The translations under genes were made by a program, and so were the position numbers. Below, piece after piece: positions 1-8,635 of a stretch of 33,260 nucleotides of DNA; positions within the stretch are counted from its first letter, which is position 1, and each line of letters begins with the position of its first letter. This DNA is from a bacterium (GTDB lineage: Bacteria > Chloroflexota > Dormibacteria > Aeolococcales > Bog-877), in NCBI GenBank assembly GCA_021801645.1, contig JAJYXT010000031.1, positions 1 to 33,260 on the forward strand. Direction: 5' to 3'. Below the pieces are notes generated by a model. It ran no database searches, was not told the DNA's origin, and saw nothing but the letters and a program-made list of their open reading frames with translations.

Positions 1-1461
1 TCCTACCTCGACCCCTTCAGCAACATGGCGGGGGCGCGCCTTCGCCAGCAGGCCGTGGTGGCCGCCATGGTCAAGTACGGAGAGCTTCCCGCCCGGGAGG
101 CGGCATCGGTGCTGGCCAAGCCGCCCGCTCTGGGCTCGGGCAGCGAGGCCCCGGTGGACAACGCGCCCTACTTCGTCGACCAGGTGCGCGTCTGGCTGCA
201 GCAGCACTTCGGCTCGGGGTACGCCACCATGGGGCTGCGGGTCTACACCAGCCTCAACGTGGCGCTGAACCAGAAGGCGCAGCAGCTGGTGACGGCCGAC
301 ATCGCCAGGCACCAGGCGATGCACATGACCGACGGCGCCCTGGTGGCTGAGGATCCCGCCACCGGGCAGATCGAGGTCTGGGTCGGCGGTGCCGGGCCCA
401 ATGTGCCGGGAGGCGAGATCGACATGGCGGCGGTGGCCCGGCAGCCGGGGTCGACCTTCAAGCTCTTCACCTACTCCACCGCCATCGCGGACCACCAGGT
501 CACCATGACCACCCCGGTTCTGGACAGTCCGTACAGCCTTCCCACCGGGGGGCCGGGCGGGGGGCCCTTCGTGGTCCACGACTACGAGGGGACATACGCC
601 GGGGTGGTGCCGATCCAGGTCGCTCTGGGCAATTCGCTCAACGTGCCGGCCGTCCGGGTCGAGCTCGCCACCGGCATCCCGCAGATCCTCACCACCGCCC
701 GGGCGATGGGAGTGACAACCCTGAACGGACCGGACTCCTCGTACGGGCCGAGCATGACCTTGGGGGCCTATCCGATTCCCCTCTGGGAGCTGGCCCAGGC
801 AGGGTCGGTCTTCGCCTCCCAGGGGGTGCTGCACCCGGCCCACTTCGTGAACACGGTGGAGAGTCAGACGGGTCAGATCCTCTACCAGGCGCCGACCGCC
901 GCCACCCAGGTGCTCTCCCCCCAGGTCGCCTACATCATGAACACCATCCTCTCCCGCAACTCCAACCGGCTCCTGGCCTTCGGGCCGAACACCCCCCTGA
1001 TCCTGCCTGGGCACACGGCGGCGATCAAGACCGGGACCTCCAACAGCTACCGCGACAACCTGGCTGTGGGTTGGACGCCTCAGCTGGTGGGAGCGGATTG
1101 GGTGGGGAACGCCAACGACGCCCCCATGTACGGTGGTGGGCTGAATGGCATCAGCGGAGCCGCCTCCCTCTGGAACCAGTTCATGGAGGCCGCTCTGGCG
1201 GGGGTGCCCAACCAGTGGTACACGCCCCCTCAGGGGTTGGTGAGCCACACCGTGAACGGGGAGGTGGACTACTACCTGCCGGGGACCGGACCGTCGACCA
1301 AGGTGCTCGGGGGGGGCACCGTGACACCGTCGCCTGCCCCGACCCCCACCCCGGTCGTCACCCCCAGCGCGCCCGCGACCCCGTCGGCATCCCCCTCCCC
1401 ATCCCCGTCATCCCTGCCGTCGCCTTCGGGGTCGCCTCAGGCACCGGGCCCGGGGGGCTAG
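1..1461 (+). CDS. Class A penicillin-binding protein, C-terminal part (5' end outside window)
   Basis: The reading frame is open from base 1, so the gene starts upstream; the first ATG at 25 is internal. The first residues (DPFSN...AR.RQQ.V...M) match the end of the glycosyltransferase domain and the linker of class A PBPs. The transpeptidase motifs are in order and correctly spaced: STFK (fragment residues 151-154, with the acylated Ser), SLN (212-214) and KTGTS (343-347). The tail from about residue 435 is a low-complexity Pro/Ser/Thr/Ala stretch, common on actinobacterial-type PBP1A proteins. The role is peptidoglycan polymerisation and cross-linking outside the membrane. It converges on the receiver-domain gene with a 12-base gap. 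Family assignment is secure; the exact PBP class name is inferred. Confidence 0.93.
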   Translation, partial: SYLDPFSNMAGARLRQQAVVAAMVKYGELPAREAASVLAKPPALGSGSEAPVDNAPYFVDQVRVWLQQHFGSGYATMGLRVYTSLNVALNQKAQQLVTADIARHQAMHMTDGALVAEDPATGQIEVWVGGAGPNVPGGEIDMAAVARQPGSTFKLFTYSTAIADHQVTMTTPVLDSPYSLPTGGPGGGPFVVHDYEGTYAGVVPIQVALGNSLNVPAVRVELATGIPQILTTARAMGVTTLNGPDSSYGPSMTLGAYPIPLWELAQAGSVFASQGVLHPAHFVNTVESQTGQILYQAPTAATQVLSPQVAYIMNTILSRNSNRLLAFGPNTPLILPGHTAAIKTGTSNSYRDNLAVGWTPQLVGADWVGNANDAPMYGGGLNGISGAASLWNQFMEAALAGVPNQWYTPPQGLVSHTVNGEVDYYLPGTGPSTKVLGGGTVTPSPAPTPTPVVTPSAPATPSASPSPSPSSLPSPSGSPQAPGPGG

Positions 1462-1473
1462 TCGCCGGTCCGG

Positions 1474-1947
1474 TCAGGCGGTGGCGGCCTCGACGGTGGA
1501 GAGCGCCCGCCGCCGATCTGGCCGGGATTCACGCAACGGCGTGGTGGCGGCCAGGGCGTCGCCCACGGCTGAGAGGAGCTGCCCGGAGCGGAACGGCTTG
1601 AGCAGAAAGGTGAACCCGCCCTGCTGGAGCGTGTCCCTCTGCTCGGGCTCGGGGGGGCGCGAGCTGGTGAAGATCACCGGGGTCCAGCTCCAGCCCGGAG
1701 CCGAGAGCAGCCGGCGGCAGAGGTCGAAGGCCCCGGCCTCCGAGATGTTCAGGTCGAGGATGGCGCAGGAGTAGGGGCCGGAGCGGGCCTGGGCGAGGGC
1801 CGAGCGCGGCGACTCCGCCTCGGCCACCTCAAACCCCAGGCGGCGCAAGATCGCCGACGTGGCGGTGCGGGACCGGAGGTCACGGTCAGCGACCAGAATG
1901 GTCCTCGCCCCCTGGTGACGGGCGGAGGCCAGGGGAGAACGGGGCAT
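1474..1947 (-). CDS. Stand-alone response-regulator receiver domain protein (CheY-like)
   Basis: A 157-aa protein with one receiver domain and no output domain. Visible residues are the acidic pair in ADRD (D21/D23), the phospho-acceptor in AILDLN (D65), the switch Thr/Ser in IFTSS (about 94-95) and the conserved Lys in LLKPF (K117). The frame stays open upstream to 2268, but that extension is Pro/Arg/Ala-rich and lies over the secretion operon promoter region. I chose the ATG at 1947 because a TAGACT -10-like hexamer lies exactly 7 nt upstream, the arrangement seen at other genes here. The gene is divergent from the type IV secretion-like operon at 2100, so it could report to or regulate that operon. 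The cognate kinase is not in the window. Confidence 0.85.
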   Translation of the reverse strand: MPRSPLASARHQGARTILVADRDLRSRTATSAILRRLGFEVAEAESPRSALAQARSGPYSCAILDLNISEAGAFDLCRRLLSAPGWSWTPVIFTSSRPPEPEQRDTLQQGGFTFLLKPFRSGQLLSAVGDALAATTPLRESRPDRRRALSTVEAATA

Positions 1948-1954
1948 CTGGCGC

Positions 1955-1960
1955 AGTCTA
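1955..1960 (-). promoter_or_regulatory. -10-like box (TAGACT) for the receiver gene, probably leaderless
   Basis: Read on the minus strand the hexamer is TAGACT, followed by 7 nt and then the ATG at 1947. This would place transcription initiation at or next to the start codon. No clear -35 element was seen. Support comes from similar spacing at several unrelated starts in this window. Confidence 0.45.
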
Positions 1961-2021
1961 GGTCCCGGAGCTGGCCCGCTTGTGCAAGTTCCTGAAGCAG
2001 TTCGGCGAATTCCTGTAACGG

Positions 2022-2037
2022 GCCGGGCGCGCCCGGC
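2022..2037. repeat. 16-bp perfect palindrome between divergent genes
   Basis: GCCGGGCGCGCCCGGC is a perfect inverted repeat in the 152-bp space between the receiver gene (start 1947, minus) and the VirD4-like gene (start 2100, plus). It could be an operator or a hairpin in the secretion operon leader. In DNA this GC-rich, chance palindromes are not rare. Confidence 0.4.
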
Positions 2038-2099
2038 GACGGCTCCGTCGCAGCCCCGAGCTGCGCCCCCCGGAGGGAGCTGGGCGGACTCACCGGGCG

Positions 2100-3653
2100 G
2101 TGGAGAAGAGGCAGGAGGAGCTGCTCTGGCTGCTGGCCCCAGCCGCGGTGGTGGGAGCCGGAGTGGTGGCGGGCGCGATGCGCGAGGGGGTCGTGGGCGG
2201 CACCCTGACTGCGCCGCGGCTGACCGGTCTGGCGGCGACCCTCGGGGTGGTGTTGGCGGTTGGGGCACTCATCTGGCTCGGCCGTCCACGCACCTCCCTT
2301 CGCCCCGGGTCGCTGGGGAGGGCACGCACCGCCCGTCTTCTTGAACTCCGCCGGCTCTGGCGCGGCGGCGGGGCGCGAGTCAGATTGGGCCGGGTCGGGC
2401 CGGTTACCGTGCGACTGCCGGAGGACGAGCATCTGCTGGTGCTCGGGCCCACCGGGTCGGGGAAGTCCAGCTCGCTGGCGATTCCTGCAATCCTCGAGTG
2501 GCCCGGCCCGGTGGTGGTCACGGACCCCAAGGGGGAGCTGCTGGCCAGGACCCTGGTGGCCCGGGAGCGGCGGGGCCGAGCCGCAGTCTTCGCCCCGCTC
2601 ATGGAACCCGGGGATGGCTGGAACCCCATCAGCGCCATCTCCAGCGCGGACGACGCGCTTCGCTGCGCCGGATTCCTTCTCGGCCGCCCTCCGGATCGTG
2701 AACCGTTCTGGCACGACCTGGCGCTTCAGCTGCTGCACGGGCTGCTGGTGGAGGCCGCCACTGACGGGCTGACCCTGAGTGACATCCTCGCCCTCCTGCA
2801 GCAGGTCCCGGCCGAGGAGATGGCGGAGGAGCTCAGCCATCCGATGGCCCGGCAGCTGGTCCAGGGTGCACTGAGCGGCGGAGACCGCACCGCCATGGGG
2901 GTTGTCGCCACCCTGGTTTCCAAATTGGGGGTGTTCGGCAGCGATCAGGTGGCCCGCACCACGGCCCGGAGCACCTTCGATCCGCGCTCCCTGGCAAGTG
3001 GCCAGCTGAACAGCCTCTATTGCGTGGTCAGCCCCACGGACGCCCCCCTGGTGCGCGGCCTGCTGAGCGCCCTGCTCTCCGCCTGCTGGCGGGCGGTGTA
3101 TGCCAGCCCACCGCCGCTCCCGGTGCTCTTCGTCCTGGACGAGTTCGCCCAGCTGACGGCCCTGCCCGAGCTGCCGTCGTTGGTGCAGCTGGGCCGCACC
3201 CAGGGGGTGCGACTGGTGTTGCTTGCCCAGGACCTCGCCTCCATCTCGACCCTCTACGGGGCGGAGACCGTGACCGCACTCTGGGCCAACTGCCGGACGA
3301 AGCTCCTCCTGCCCGGCATCTCGGAGGTGGACCTGCTGGAGCGGGCCAGCCGTCTGGTCGGGTCTGCCACCCTGCACTCCGCGGACGGCGGCCACCCCGT
3401 GCAGGCCCATCCGCACCTGCCTCCGGATGAGATAAGGCGCCTCCGGCGCGGGCGCGCCCTGATCCTTCGGGGGAGCGACCACCCGGCACTTGTTCGCCAG
3501 CTTCCCTGGTATGGCGACCGCCGGATGCGAGCGGCGGCCGGCGCAGGGGTGGCCCTTGAGCGCGTGCCCCGACCGGCCAAGGGCCGGCCCATCGTCGTCG
3601 GCGGTGGCTCGCGCCCGATGGCCTGGGCCCAGCCCCGGGGTGAGCTTCGTTGA
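2100..3653 (+). CDS. VirD4/TraG-type coupling ATPase of a type IV secretion-like system
   Basis: A 517-aa membrane-anchored ATPase. Two N-terminal transmembrane segments (about residues 8-27 and 41-60) precede the nucleotide-binding domain. Walker A is GPTGSGKS (116-123, Lys 122), directly followed by the VTDPKGEL motif typical of TraG/VirD4 proteins. Walker B is VLFVLDEF (Asp 347, Glu 348). In known systems this protein recruits substrates to the inner-membrane channel. It heads a six-gene operon whose other members are a pilin, TrbL-, PrgI- and VirB4-like proteins and a hydrolase. The start is GTG at 2100 with only a weak, distant GGAGG-like stretch (about 2072-2076), so the start is less certain than the product. 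Its stop overlaps the next start (TTGA). Confidence 0.9.
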   Translation: MEKRQEELLWLLAPAAVVGAGVVAGAMREGVVGGTLTAPRLTGLAATLGVVLAVGALIWLGRPRTSLRPGSLGRARTARLLELRRLWRGGGARVRLGRVGPVTVRLPEDEHLLVLGPTGSGKSSSLAIPAILEWPGPVVVTDPKGELLARTLVARERRGRAAVFAPLMEPGDGWNPISAISSADDALRCAGFLLGRPPDREPFWHDLALQLLHGLLVEAATDGLTLSDILALLQQVPAEEMAEELSHPMARQLVQGALSGGDRTAMGVVATLVSKLGVFGSDQVARTTARSTFDPRSLASGQLNSLYCVVSPTDAPLVRGLLSALLSACWRAVYASPPPLPVLFVLDEFAQLTALPELPSLVQLGRTQGVRLVLLAQDLASISTLYGAETVTALWANCRTKLLLPGISEVDLLERASRLVGSATLHSADGGHPVQAHPHLPPDEIRRLRRGRALILRGSDHPALVRQLPWYGDRRMRAAAGAGVALERVPRPAKGRPIVVGGGSRPMAWAQPRGELR

Positions 3654-3937
3654 CCGAGCTGGCGACCTTCGCGACCGGACTCAACAACCTCATCCACACC
3701 GTCACCACGCTGGCCCTGGGAGCGGTCGCGGTCCTGTGCCTCAGCTTCGCGGCGATCCGCTACATGACCTCGCTCGACAACAGCCAGCGTCGGGCGGCCG
3801 CCATCCAGGGCCTGGTGACCGTCCTCCTGGGCGTGCTCCTGCTGGTGAACGAGGGTGCAATCCTGACCTTCGTCGAGGGGCTGACCGGCAGCAACACCGC
3901 CTGCGCCACGGCCACCTGTTCGGCCAGCGGCCCCTGA
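3650..3937 (+). CDS. VirB2/TrbC-like pilin-type small membrane protein
   Basis: A 95-aa protein with two hydrophobic helices (about 18-38 and 50-72) separated by a short basic loop (SQRRA), plus a short C-terminal tail with two Cys. This size and topology fit VirB2/TrbC-type pilins, and the position between a coupling ATPase and a TrbL-like protein supports it. No classical cleaved signal peptide is evident. The start is TTG at 3650, overlapping the upstream TGA in a TTGA junction, with a GGGGTGA ribosome-binding-like sequence about 5 nt upstream. Function is inferred from topology and context because pilins diverge strongly in sequence. Confidence 0.75.
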   Translation: MTELATFATGLNNLIHTVTTLALGAVAVLCLSFAAIRYMTSLDNSQRRAAAIQGLVTVLLGVLLLVNEGAILTFVEGLTGSNTACATATCSASGP

Positions 3938-6066
3938 GGCGGCCGTCCGCTGCCGCCGTCGTCCTGGCCGGGCACCTGCTGTCGGGCGGGAGCGCTCCGA
4001 CACCCATGGCCCAGCCGACCCCGACTCCCCCCGCCGCGGCGGCGTCCGCCGGGAGCGACAGCCAGCAGTGCGGGGGGATCACGGATCCCTTCTGCTACGT
4101 GATCGATGCCTTCGTCTCCGGGCCGGTGGCCATCATGGGCAGTCTCGACGGGAGTCCCGACCCGGCCCACATCGACCCTCTCACCGGGGCGGTGACCTCG
4201 GGCCCCTGGCACCTGATCACCACCCTGGTGGGCACCAACCCGGTCGTGGACAACTACGACGGGAGCCTCGGGGAGCCAGCCCACCAGTGCGGTACCGCCG
4301 GGTGCATCCCCTGGGTCCAGGAGATGAACGCGGTCCTCGAGCCCCTCTCCCTGGCGCTGATCGTGGTCGCCTTCGCGCTCCAGGTGTCGCTCTTCATGGC
4401 CGGACAGCAGCTGAATCTCAGAGTCGGCATCGTGCCCTGCCTGATCGCCGCCGCGGTCCTGGGGGCCGGGCTTCCGCTGCACCTGGCGGGACGCGTCATC
4501 GACATGGGTAGCTGGGTGTCCCAGGGCATCCTGGAGGCGACCTTCCACCGGCTGGGCAGCTCGGGGTCCGCCCCCCTGGACATGATGACCGTCCTCGCAG
4601 TCACCGCGTACTGCCCGGAGGACAGTCCCATCATCCACCCGGGCATCCACCTGTCGCTCCCTGGCCCGAGCCCACGCCAGCAGGTGCTGGTGGACCCCTG
4701 GATGGACCGGTCCTTCACGCAATCGCACTGCATCGGGGTGTCCAGCCCCGACTTCACCAAGGAGGTGCTGGACCGCAGCGAGAACTTTTTCGGCCCCCCG
4801 CTGCATGACGCCAACTGCGACCGCGGCGACGCGTCCCCGGGTCAGCCCCTCTGCACCAACACCGACAACCAGGTAAACAACAACCAGGGCCAGAACTGCC
4901 TGGAGGGCAGCGGCAGCTCCACGATCGGCTCCCTCCAGTTGGGGGTCCTTCCCCTGCCGGGTGAGCCTCGGGCGGGGGACGGCCAGAGCCCCGCCGACTG
5001 CCGCTATGCGGACATCTACTGGGGGACGGTGCCCACCTTCACCGATGTCTGGGCCGGGGTTGGTCCCCATGGGCGCAACGGCTACGACGTCCCCGACGGG
5101 CTCATGGGGATGGTGGCCTTCACCGCCCTCACCGGGCTCGGCCTGTGGCTGGCGCTCACCTACCTGGCCCGATTCATCGTCCTCTCGCTCCTGGCTGCCT
5201 GCTCCAGCCTGGCCTTCGTGGCGCTAGCGCTGCCGGGGGGCCGGACGCTCTTCAACCGCTACTGGGCCACGGTCGGGTCCCTCTCGGCCGTGGTGGTGGT
5301 CCAGACCCTGATCTTCCTGGCGTTCGTGGCGGTGGTCTCCACCGTGTCCGGCCTGGCTCCGGTGGCTGCCCACGGGTCCTGTCCCTTCATCTCCCCCACC
5401 TCGCACTCGAGCTGCGCCGCGGCGCAGGGAGGCTTGTTGGCCGAAGTGGGCAGCGGGAACCCCGGGGACCAGTTCGCCAAGTGTCTCCTGGCCGCCGTGA
5501 CGGTCTTCCTCATGGTCGAGGTGCCGGGACGCATCAGCCGGGGCGAGATGTCCACCACCCGCCGGGTCCGAGCCCTGGCCGAGCTGTCCGCCGGTACTCT
5601 GCTCGGCGGCTCACTTCTGGCGGCCACCAGCGCCCTGCCCCAGGCTCGCCGCTATGGCTCCCGCTTGGGTGGGCGGGCCACCCGCGCCCTGGGCCTGCCC
5701 GGGAGGCCAGAGGAGGACCTCGCCACCAGGCTCGAGAGTGCGGTCCCGGGAGCCGGCGGCGGGTGGCCGACGGTCGTCGGACGGGAGACGAGAGAGCAGT
5801 TTCTCGGCCGCCAGCTCCTGTGGGATGGGAGACGCCAGCAGGAGCTCGTCCGGCTGACCGGGCTCACCCCTGGAGATCTCGCGACTATCAAGTCCCTGGC
5901 CGCGGGCACGGAGTTGGGAGAGGCCCTCCACGACCTCGGCGCCAGGTACGCCGCCGCGGGAGGTCCGGCGGTCCACAGCCTGGACGTGGCCTACCTCAAC
6001 GCCCTGCGCCGCGGCGGGCTTCAGCCCCAGCCCGGCCGTCCGCGGGACCAAACCAGGCGAACATGA
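3934..6066 (+). CDS. TrbL/VirB6-like polytopic membrane protein of the type IV secretion-like system
   Basis: A large membrane protein, up to 710 aa. Hydrophobic segments lie near residues 135-157, 163-186, 388-436 (two helices), 446-474 and 515-532, followed by a roughly 175-residue hydrophilic C-terminal domain. Between the second and third segments is a ~200-residue extracytoplasmic loop rich in Cys. VirB6/TrbL proteins form the inner-membrane channel base. Start choice is unusual. The first ATG is at 4006, but the frame upstream encodes a signal-peptide-like stretch (RRPSAAAVVLAGHLLSGG), and CTG at 3934 overlaps the pilin TGA as CTGA. All other junctions of this operon are NTGA overlaps, so I favour CTG; ATG 4006 is the conservative alternative. 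Confidence 0.72.
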   Translation: MRRPSAAAVVLAGHLLSGGSAPTPMAQPTPTPPAAAASAGSDSQQCGGITDPFCYVIDAFVSGPVAIMGSLDGSPDPAHIDPLTGAVTSGPWHLITTLVGTNPVVDNYDGSLGEPAHQCGTAGCIPWVQEMNAVLEPLSLALIVVAFALQVSLFMAGQQLNLRVGIVPCLIAAAVLGAGLPLHLAGRVIDMGSWVSQGILEATFHRLGSSGSAPLDMMTVLAVTAYCPEDSPIIHPGIHLSLPGPSPRQQVLVDPWMDRSFTQSHCIGVSSPDFTKEVLDRSENFFGPPLHDANCDRGDASPGQPLCTNTDNQVNNNQGQNCLEGSGSSTIGSLQLGVLPLPGEPRAGDGQSPADCRYADIYWGTVPTFTDVWAGVGPHGRNGYDVPDGLMGMVAFTALTGLGLWLALTYLARFIVLSLLAACSSLAFVALALPGGRTLFNRYWATVGSLSAVVVVQTLIFLAFVAVVSTVSGLAPVAAHGSCPFISPTSHSSCAAAQGGLLAEVGSGNPGDQFAKCLLAAVTVFLMVEVPGRISRGEMSTTRRVRALAELSAGTLLGGSLLAATSALPQARRYGSRLGGRATRALGLPGRPEEDLATRLESAVPGAGGGWPTVVGRETREQFLGRQLLWDGRRQQELVRLTGLTPGDLATIKSLAAGTELGEALHDLGARYAAAGGPAVHSLDVAYLNALRRGGLQPQPGRPRDQTRRT

Positions 6067-6437
6067 TGGAGGCCGAAGTACCTCAGCCCATCTCCGACGT
6101 GCCCAGCCGCTGGGGCGGGCTTACCACCCCACAGCTGGGCTGGCTCACCGGAGCGGCCATCCTGCCGATGATCTTGATCCACGCCCATTGCGGCCTGGAT
6201 GCCACCCTGACCGGGGCCGTGCCGTGGGCGGCCGGCTGCGTCCTTCTGGGCTTCGGCAGCCGCCGGGGCCGCCGGCTGGACGCCTACCTCCTCGACGCGG
6301 CGAGGTTTCGGGCCCAGCGCCGGCGGTTGTGCCATCCGGACCTGGTCGCGTCGCGCGGGGAGTTCCGCGACGTGGACGGAGCGGAGCGTTGGCCGATCTC
6401 CTGGACCTTGCCCCCGGGAGCCGCCTCCCGCCTATGA
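6063..6437 (+). CDS. PrgI/VirB3-like small membrane protein
   Basis: A 124-aa protein with two closely spaced hydrophobic helices (about 23-45 and 50-66), followed by a basic amphipathic segment (RRLDAYLLDAARFRAQRRR). That layout is characteristic of PrgI-family proteins, the VirB3 counterparts normally encoded immediately before VirB4. Its start ATG at 6063 overlaps the upstream TGA, and its own TGA overlaps the VirB4 ATG (both ATGA). The predicted role is to anchor the VirB4 ATPase to the inner-membrane complex. Identification rests on topology plus gene order. Confidence 0.78.
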   Translation: MMEAEVPQPISDVPSRWGGLTTPQLGWLTGAAILPMILIHAHCGLDATLTGAVPWAAGCVLLGFGSRRGRRLDAYLLDAARFRAQRRRLCHPDLVASRGEFRDVDGAERWPISWTLPPGAASRL

Positions 6438-8635
6438 GGCTGCCCTCGCGGGTCGGATCCACCCTGGACCTCATCGACATCGCCTACCTGGAGGGCGGTG
6501 TGGCCGGCCTCCGAGATGGGCGCCGCCGGGTCGGGCTGGAGCTGGCCGCCCTCAACCTTCTGCTGCGCTCCGCCGACGAGCGGCAGTTGGTCTGGAGGCG
6601 CTACTGGCGAGCGCTCTCAACCCTCTCCGGGCCCGTCTCCCTCTACACCATCTCCCGGCCCCTGGCCCCCTCAGCCCAACCGGCGCCAACCACCATTGGG
6701 CGCGCGGACGCCGAGTACGCGGCGGGGCTCATGGCCAGTGGCCAGGCGCACCTTCGCCGACACCTGGCGGTGATCTGGGACGACTCCCCGGCGAGCCTGC
6801 GGGGGGCGCTGCCAGGACAAGTGCGCCCTCGTGGCACCTTCGAGCTGGACCAGCGCCGGAGAGCGGTCGCGGCAGCCTTGAGCGGTCCGGGGCTGCGCCC
6901 CCGTCCCCTCGAGGACGGGGCTTGGCTGTCCCTCCTCCAGGAGCTGACCGGGGGGCGGAGCGGCCGCCCCACCGCCAGCTTCGCCAGCTGGCTGGCGCCG
7001 GACACGGCCACGGTGAAGCCGGACCGCCTGGAGCTCTCGGACCGGGTGGTCCGCAGCCTGGTCGTGCGCGGCTTCCCTCGCCGTCTGCAGCTGGGCTGGC
7101 TGGCCCCCCTGGTCCTGGCCTCCCGAGCTCCCATCCGGATGGCGCAGCACCTGTACCCGGTGCCCAAGGTGCACAGCCTGAGCCACCTGCGCCGGCGGAT
7201 ACGCACCTTCGAGACAGGGCTAGAGGTGGACCGGCGCCAGGGTCGGCGCCCAGACGCCGGCACGCGGGCCGCACTCGAGGACGCCCTGGCCCTCGAGGAG
7301 CGGGTCCTCCTGGAGGAGGACCGGCTCATGCGGCTGGTGACCTGCATCACGGTGGAGGGATCCAGCCAGGCTGAGATGGAGCTGGGATGGGAGCAGGTGG
7401 TAAACACCCTCGTCGAGCTCGGGTGCACCCCAGTTCCACTGTTCAACCGCCAGGCGGACGGATGGCGAGCCACTCTGCCGCTGGGTGTGGACCCCCTCGG
7501 ATGGTCCCGGGACATGACGACCGCAGCCACGGCCACCGCCATCCCCTTCCTGCGGGCCACGTTGGACGCGCGGAACGGGGTGCTCCTCGGACCCAGCCCC
7601 AGCACGAGGGAGCTGGTGACCGTCGATCCCCTGGCCGAGTCCAATCCCAACCGCAACATCCTGGTCCTGGGGACCTCCGGTGGAGGCAAGTCCTTCGCCT
7701 CCAAGTTGCTCGCTGCACGCCTCTTCCTCAAAGGTTGCCGCCTACGGTGCCTGGACCCCGCCGGGGAGTACCTGCAGCTGGGGGCACTTCTCGGAGCCAG
7801 GTGCCTGGAACTGGGCGCGACCGACGAGCGCGGGCTGAATGTACTCGGGCCACCTGGTCAGGAGCCTGAGCGGCGTGTCGAGCGGGCTCTGCCTCTGCTG
7901 GGTCGGCTATTGGGATCGAGCCGGGCGGCAGCCTCCCGGAGCTCCCTGGAGGCCCTGGGGGTCGCGGCTCTCAGTGCCCTTCGGCTCCAGCCCCTGGAGG
8001 CCGGCCTCCCTGAGGTGCTGGAGCAGCTGGAGGCGGCCGGCCATGGGGAGCTCGCAGCCGGGCTGAAACGACAGGCGGCGGGCCCCGGTTCGGGAGTCTT
8101 CAATGGCACCGGCGGCCTCGACGTCGAAGACGCGCTGGTGGTCTCCCTGCGCCACCTCACTGCCAGGGAGGAGCTCCTGGGGGCCGCCATGGAGCTCGTG
8201 CTCTGGCACCTGGAGGCGGACCTCGAGCTCCCCCGCGCCCATCCCACCCTGGTGGTCGTGGACGAGGCCGAGGTCCTGCTCTCCTCTCCCTCCGGAGCCC
8301 GGTTCCTGGAGAGCATGGCTCGGCGCATCCGGAAGCTGGGAGCCGGGCTGCTGGTGGTTTCCCAGGTGGTCGAAGACTTCCTCAACTCACCGGTGGGAAA
8401 CGTGGTGATCCGCAACTGCCACACCAAGCTGCTGCTGCGGCAGGAGGCGGTGGCTCTTCCCGGGGTGCGACGCGCGTTCTCCCTCTCCGACGCGGAGTGC
8501 GAGCTGCTCCGGGATGCAGAGCCAGGCTGCGGGCTGGTGCTGGCCGGGGACGAGCACGCCAGCTTCCGAGGAGGCGCTCCCCAGGAGTGGTGGCCAGCTC
8601 TGAGCACCGGTCAGCTGGTCGCGGGCTCCCCATGA
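6434..8635 (+). CDS. VirB4-like conjugation/secretion ATPase (first copy)
   Basis: A 733-aa protein. The N-terminal part (about 1-70) resembles the VirB4/TraC N-terminal domain (LDLIDIAYLEGGVAGLRDG, then LELAALNLLLRS). The C-terminal ATPase domain has Walker A GTSGGGKS (413-420, Lys 419) and Walker B VVVDEAE (Asp 610, Glu 611), with a downstream VVSQVVEDFL segment that fits the usual VirB4 sensor region. VirB4 ATPases energise assembly of the channel and pilus and bind PrgI/VirB3. ATG at 6434 overlaps the preceding TGA. The stop overlaps the CHAP gene start, so the hydrolase is translationally coupled. A second, smaller VirB4 is encoded at 20006. Confidence 0.92.
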   Translation: MRLPSRVGSTLDLIDIAYLEGGVAGLRDGRRRVGLELAALNLLLRSADERQLVWRRYWRALSTLSGPVSLYTISRPLAPSAQPAPTTIGRADAEYAAGLMASGQAHLRRHLAVIWDDSPASLRGALPGQVRPRGTFELDQRRRAVAAALSGPGLRPRPLEDGAWLSLLQELTGGRSGRPTASFASWLAPDTATVKPDRLELSDRVVRSLVVRGFPRRLQLGWLAPLVLASRAPIRMAQHLYPVPKVHSLSHLRRRIRTFETGLEVDRRQGRRPDAGTRAALEDALALEERVLLEEDRLMRLVTCITVEGSSQAEMELGWEQVVNTLVELGCTPVPLFNRQADGWRATLPLGVDPLGWSRDMTTAATATAIPFLRATLDARNGVLLGPSPSTRELVTVDPLAESNPNRNILVLGTSGGGKSFASKLLAARLFLKGCRLRCLDPAGEYLQLGALLGARCLELGATDERGLNVLGPPGQEPERRVERALPLLGRLLGSSRAAASRSSLEALGVAALSALRLQPLEAGLPEVLEQLEAAGHGELAAGLKRQAAGPGSGVFNGTGGLDVEDALVVSLRHLTAREELLGAAMELVLWHLEADLELPRAHPTLVVVDEAEVLLSSPSGARFLESMARRIRKLGAGLLVVSQVVEDFLNSPVGNVVIRNCHTKLLLRQEAVALPGVRRAFSLSDAECELLRDAEPGCGLVLAGDEHASFRGGAPQEWWPALSTGQLVAGSP

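Noticed and set aside
1948-2268. N-terminal extension of the receiver protein on the minus strand
   Set aside because: It is Pro/Arg/Ala low complexity, overlaps the start of the divergent VirD4-like gene, and the TAGACT-N7-ATG arrangement supports a start at 1947.
1749-3482. 577-codon open frame on the minus strand opposite the VirD4-like gene
   Set aside because: It is antisense to a gene with Walker motifs, and its translation is Gly/Arg/Gln/His-rich with no domain. Long antisense frames are expected in DNA this GC-rich.
3760-5070. 436-codon minus-strand frame opposite the TrbL-like gene
   Set aside because: Its composition (Asp/His/Gly/Gln-rich, no hydrophobic core) is a shadow of the membrane protein on the plus strand.
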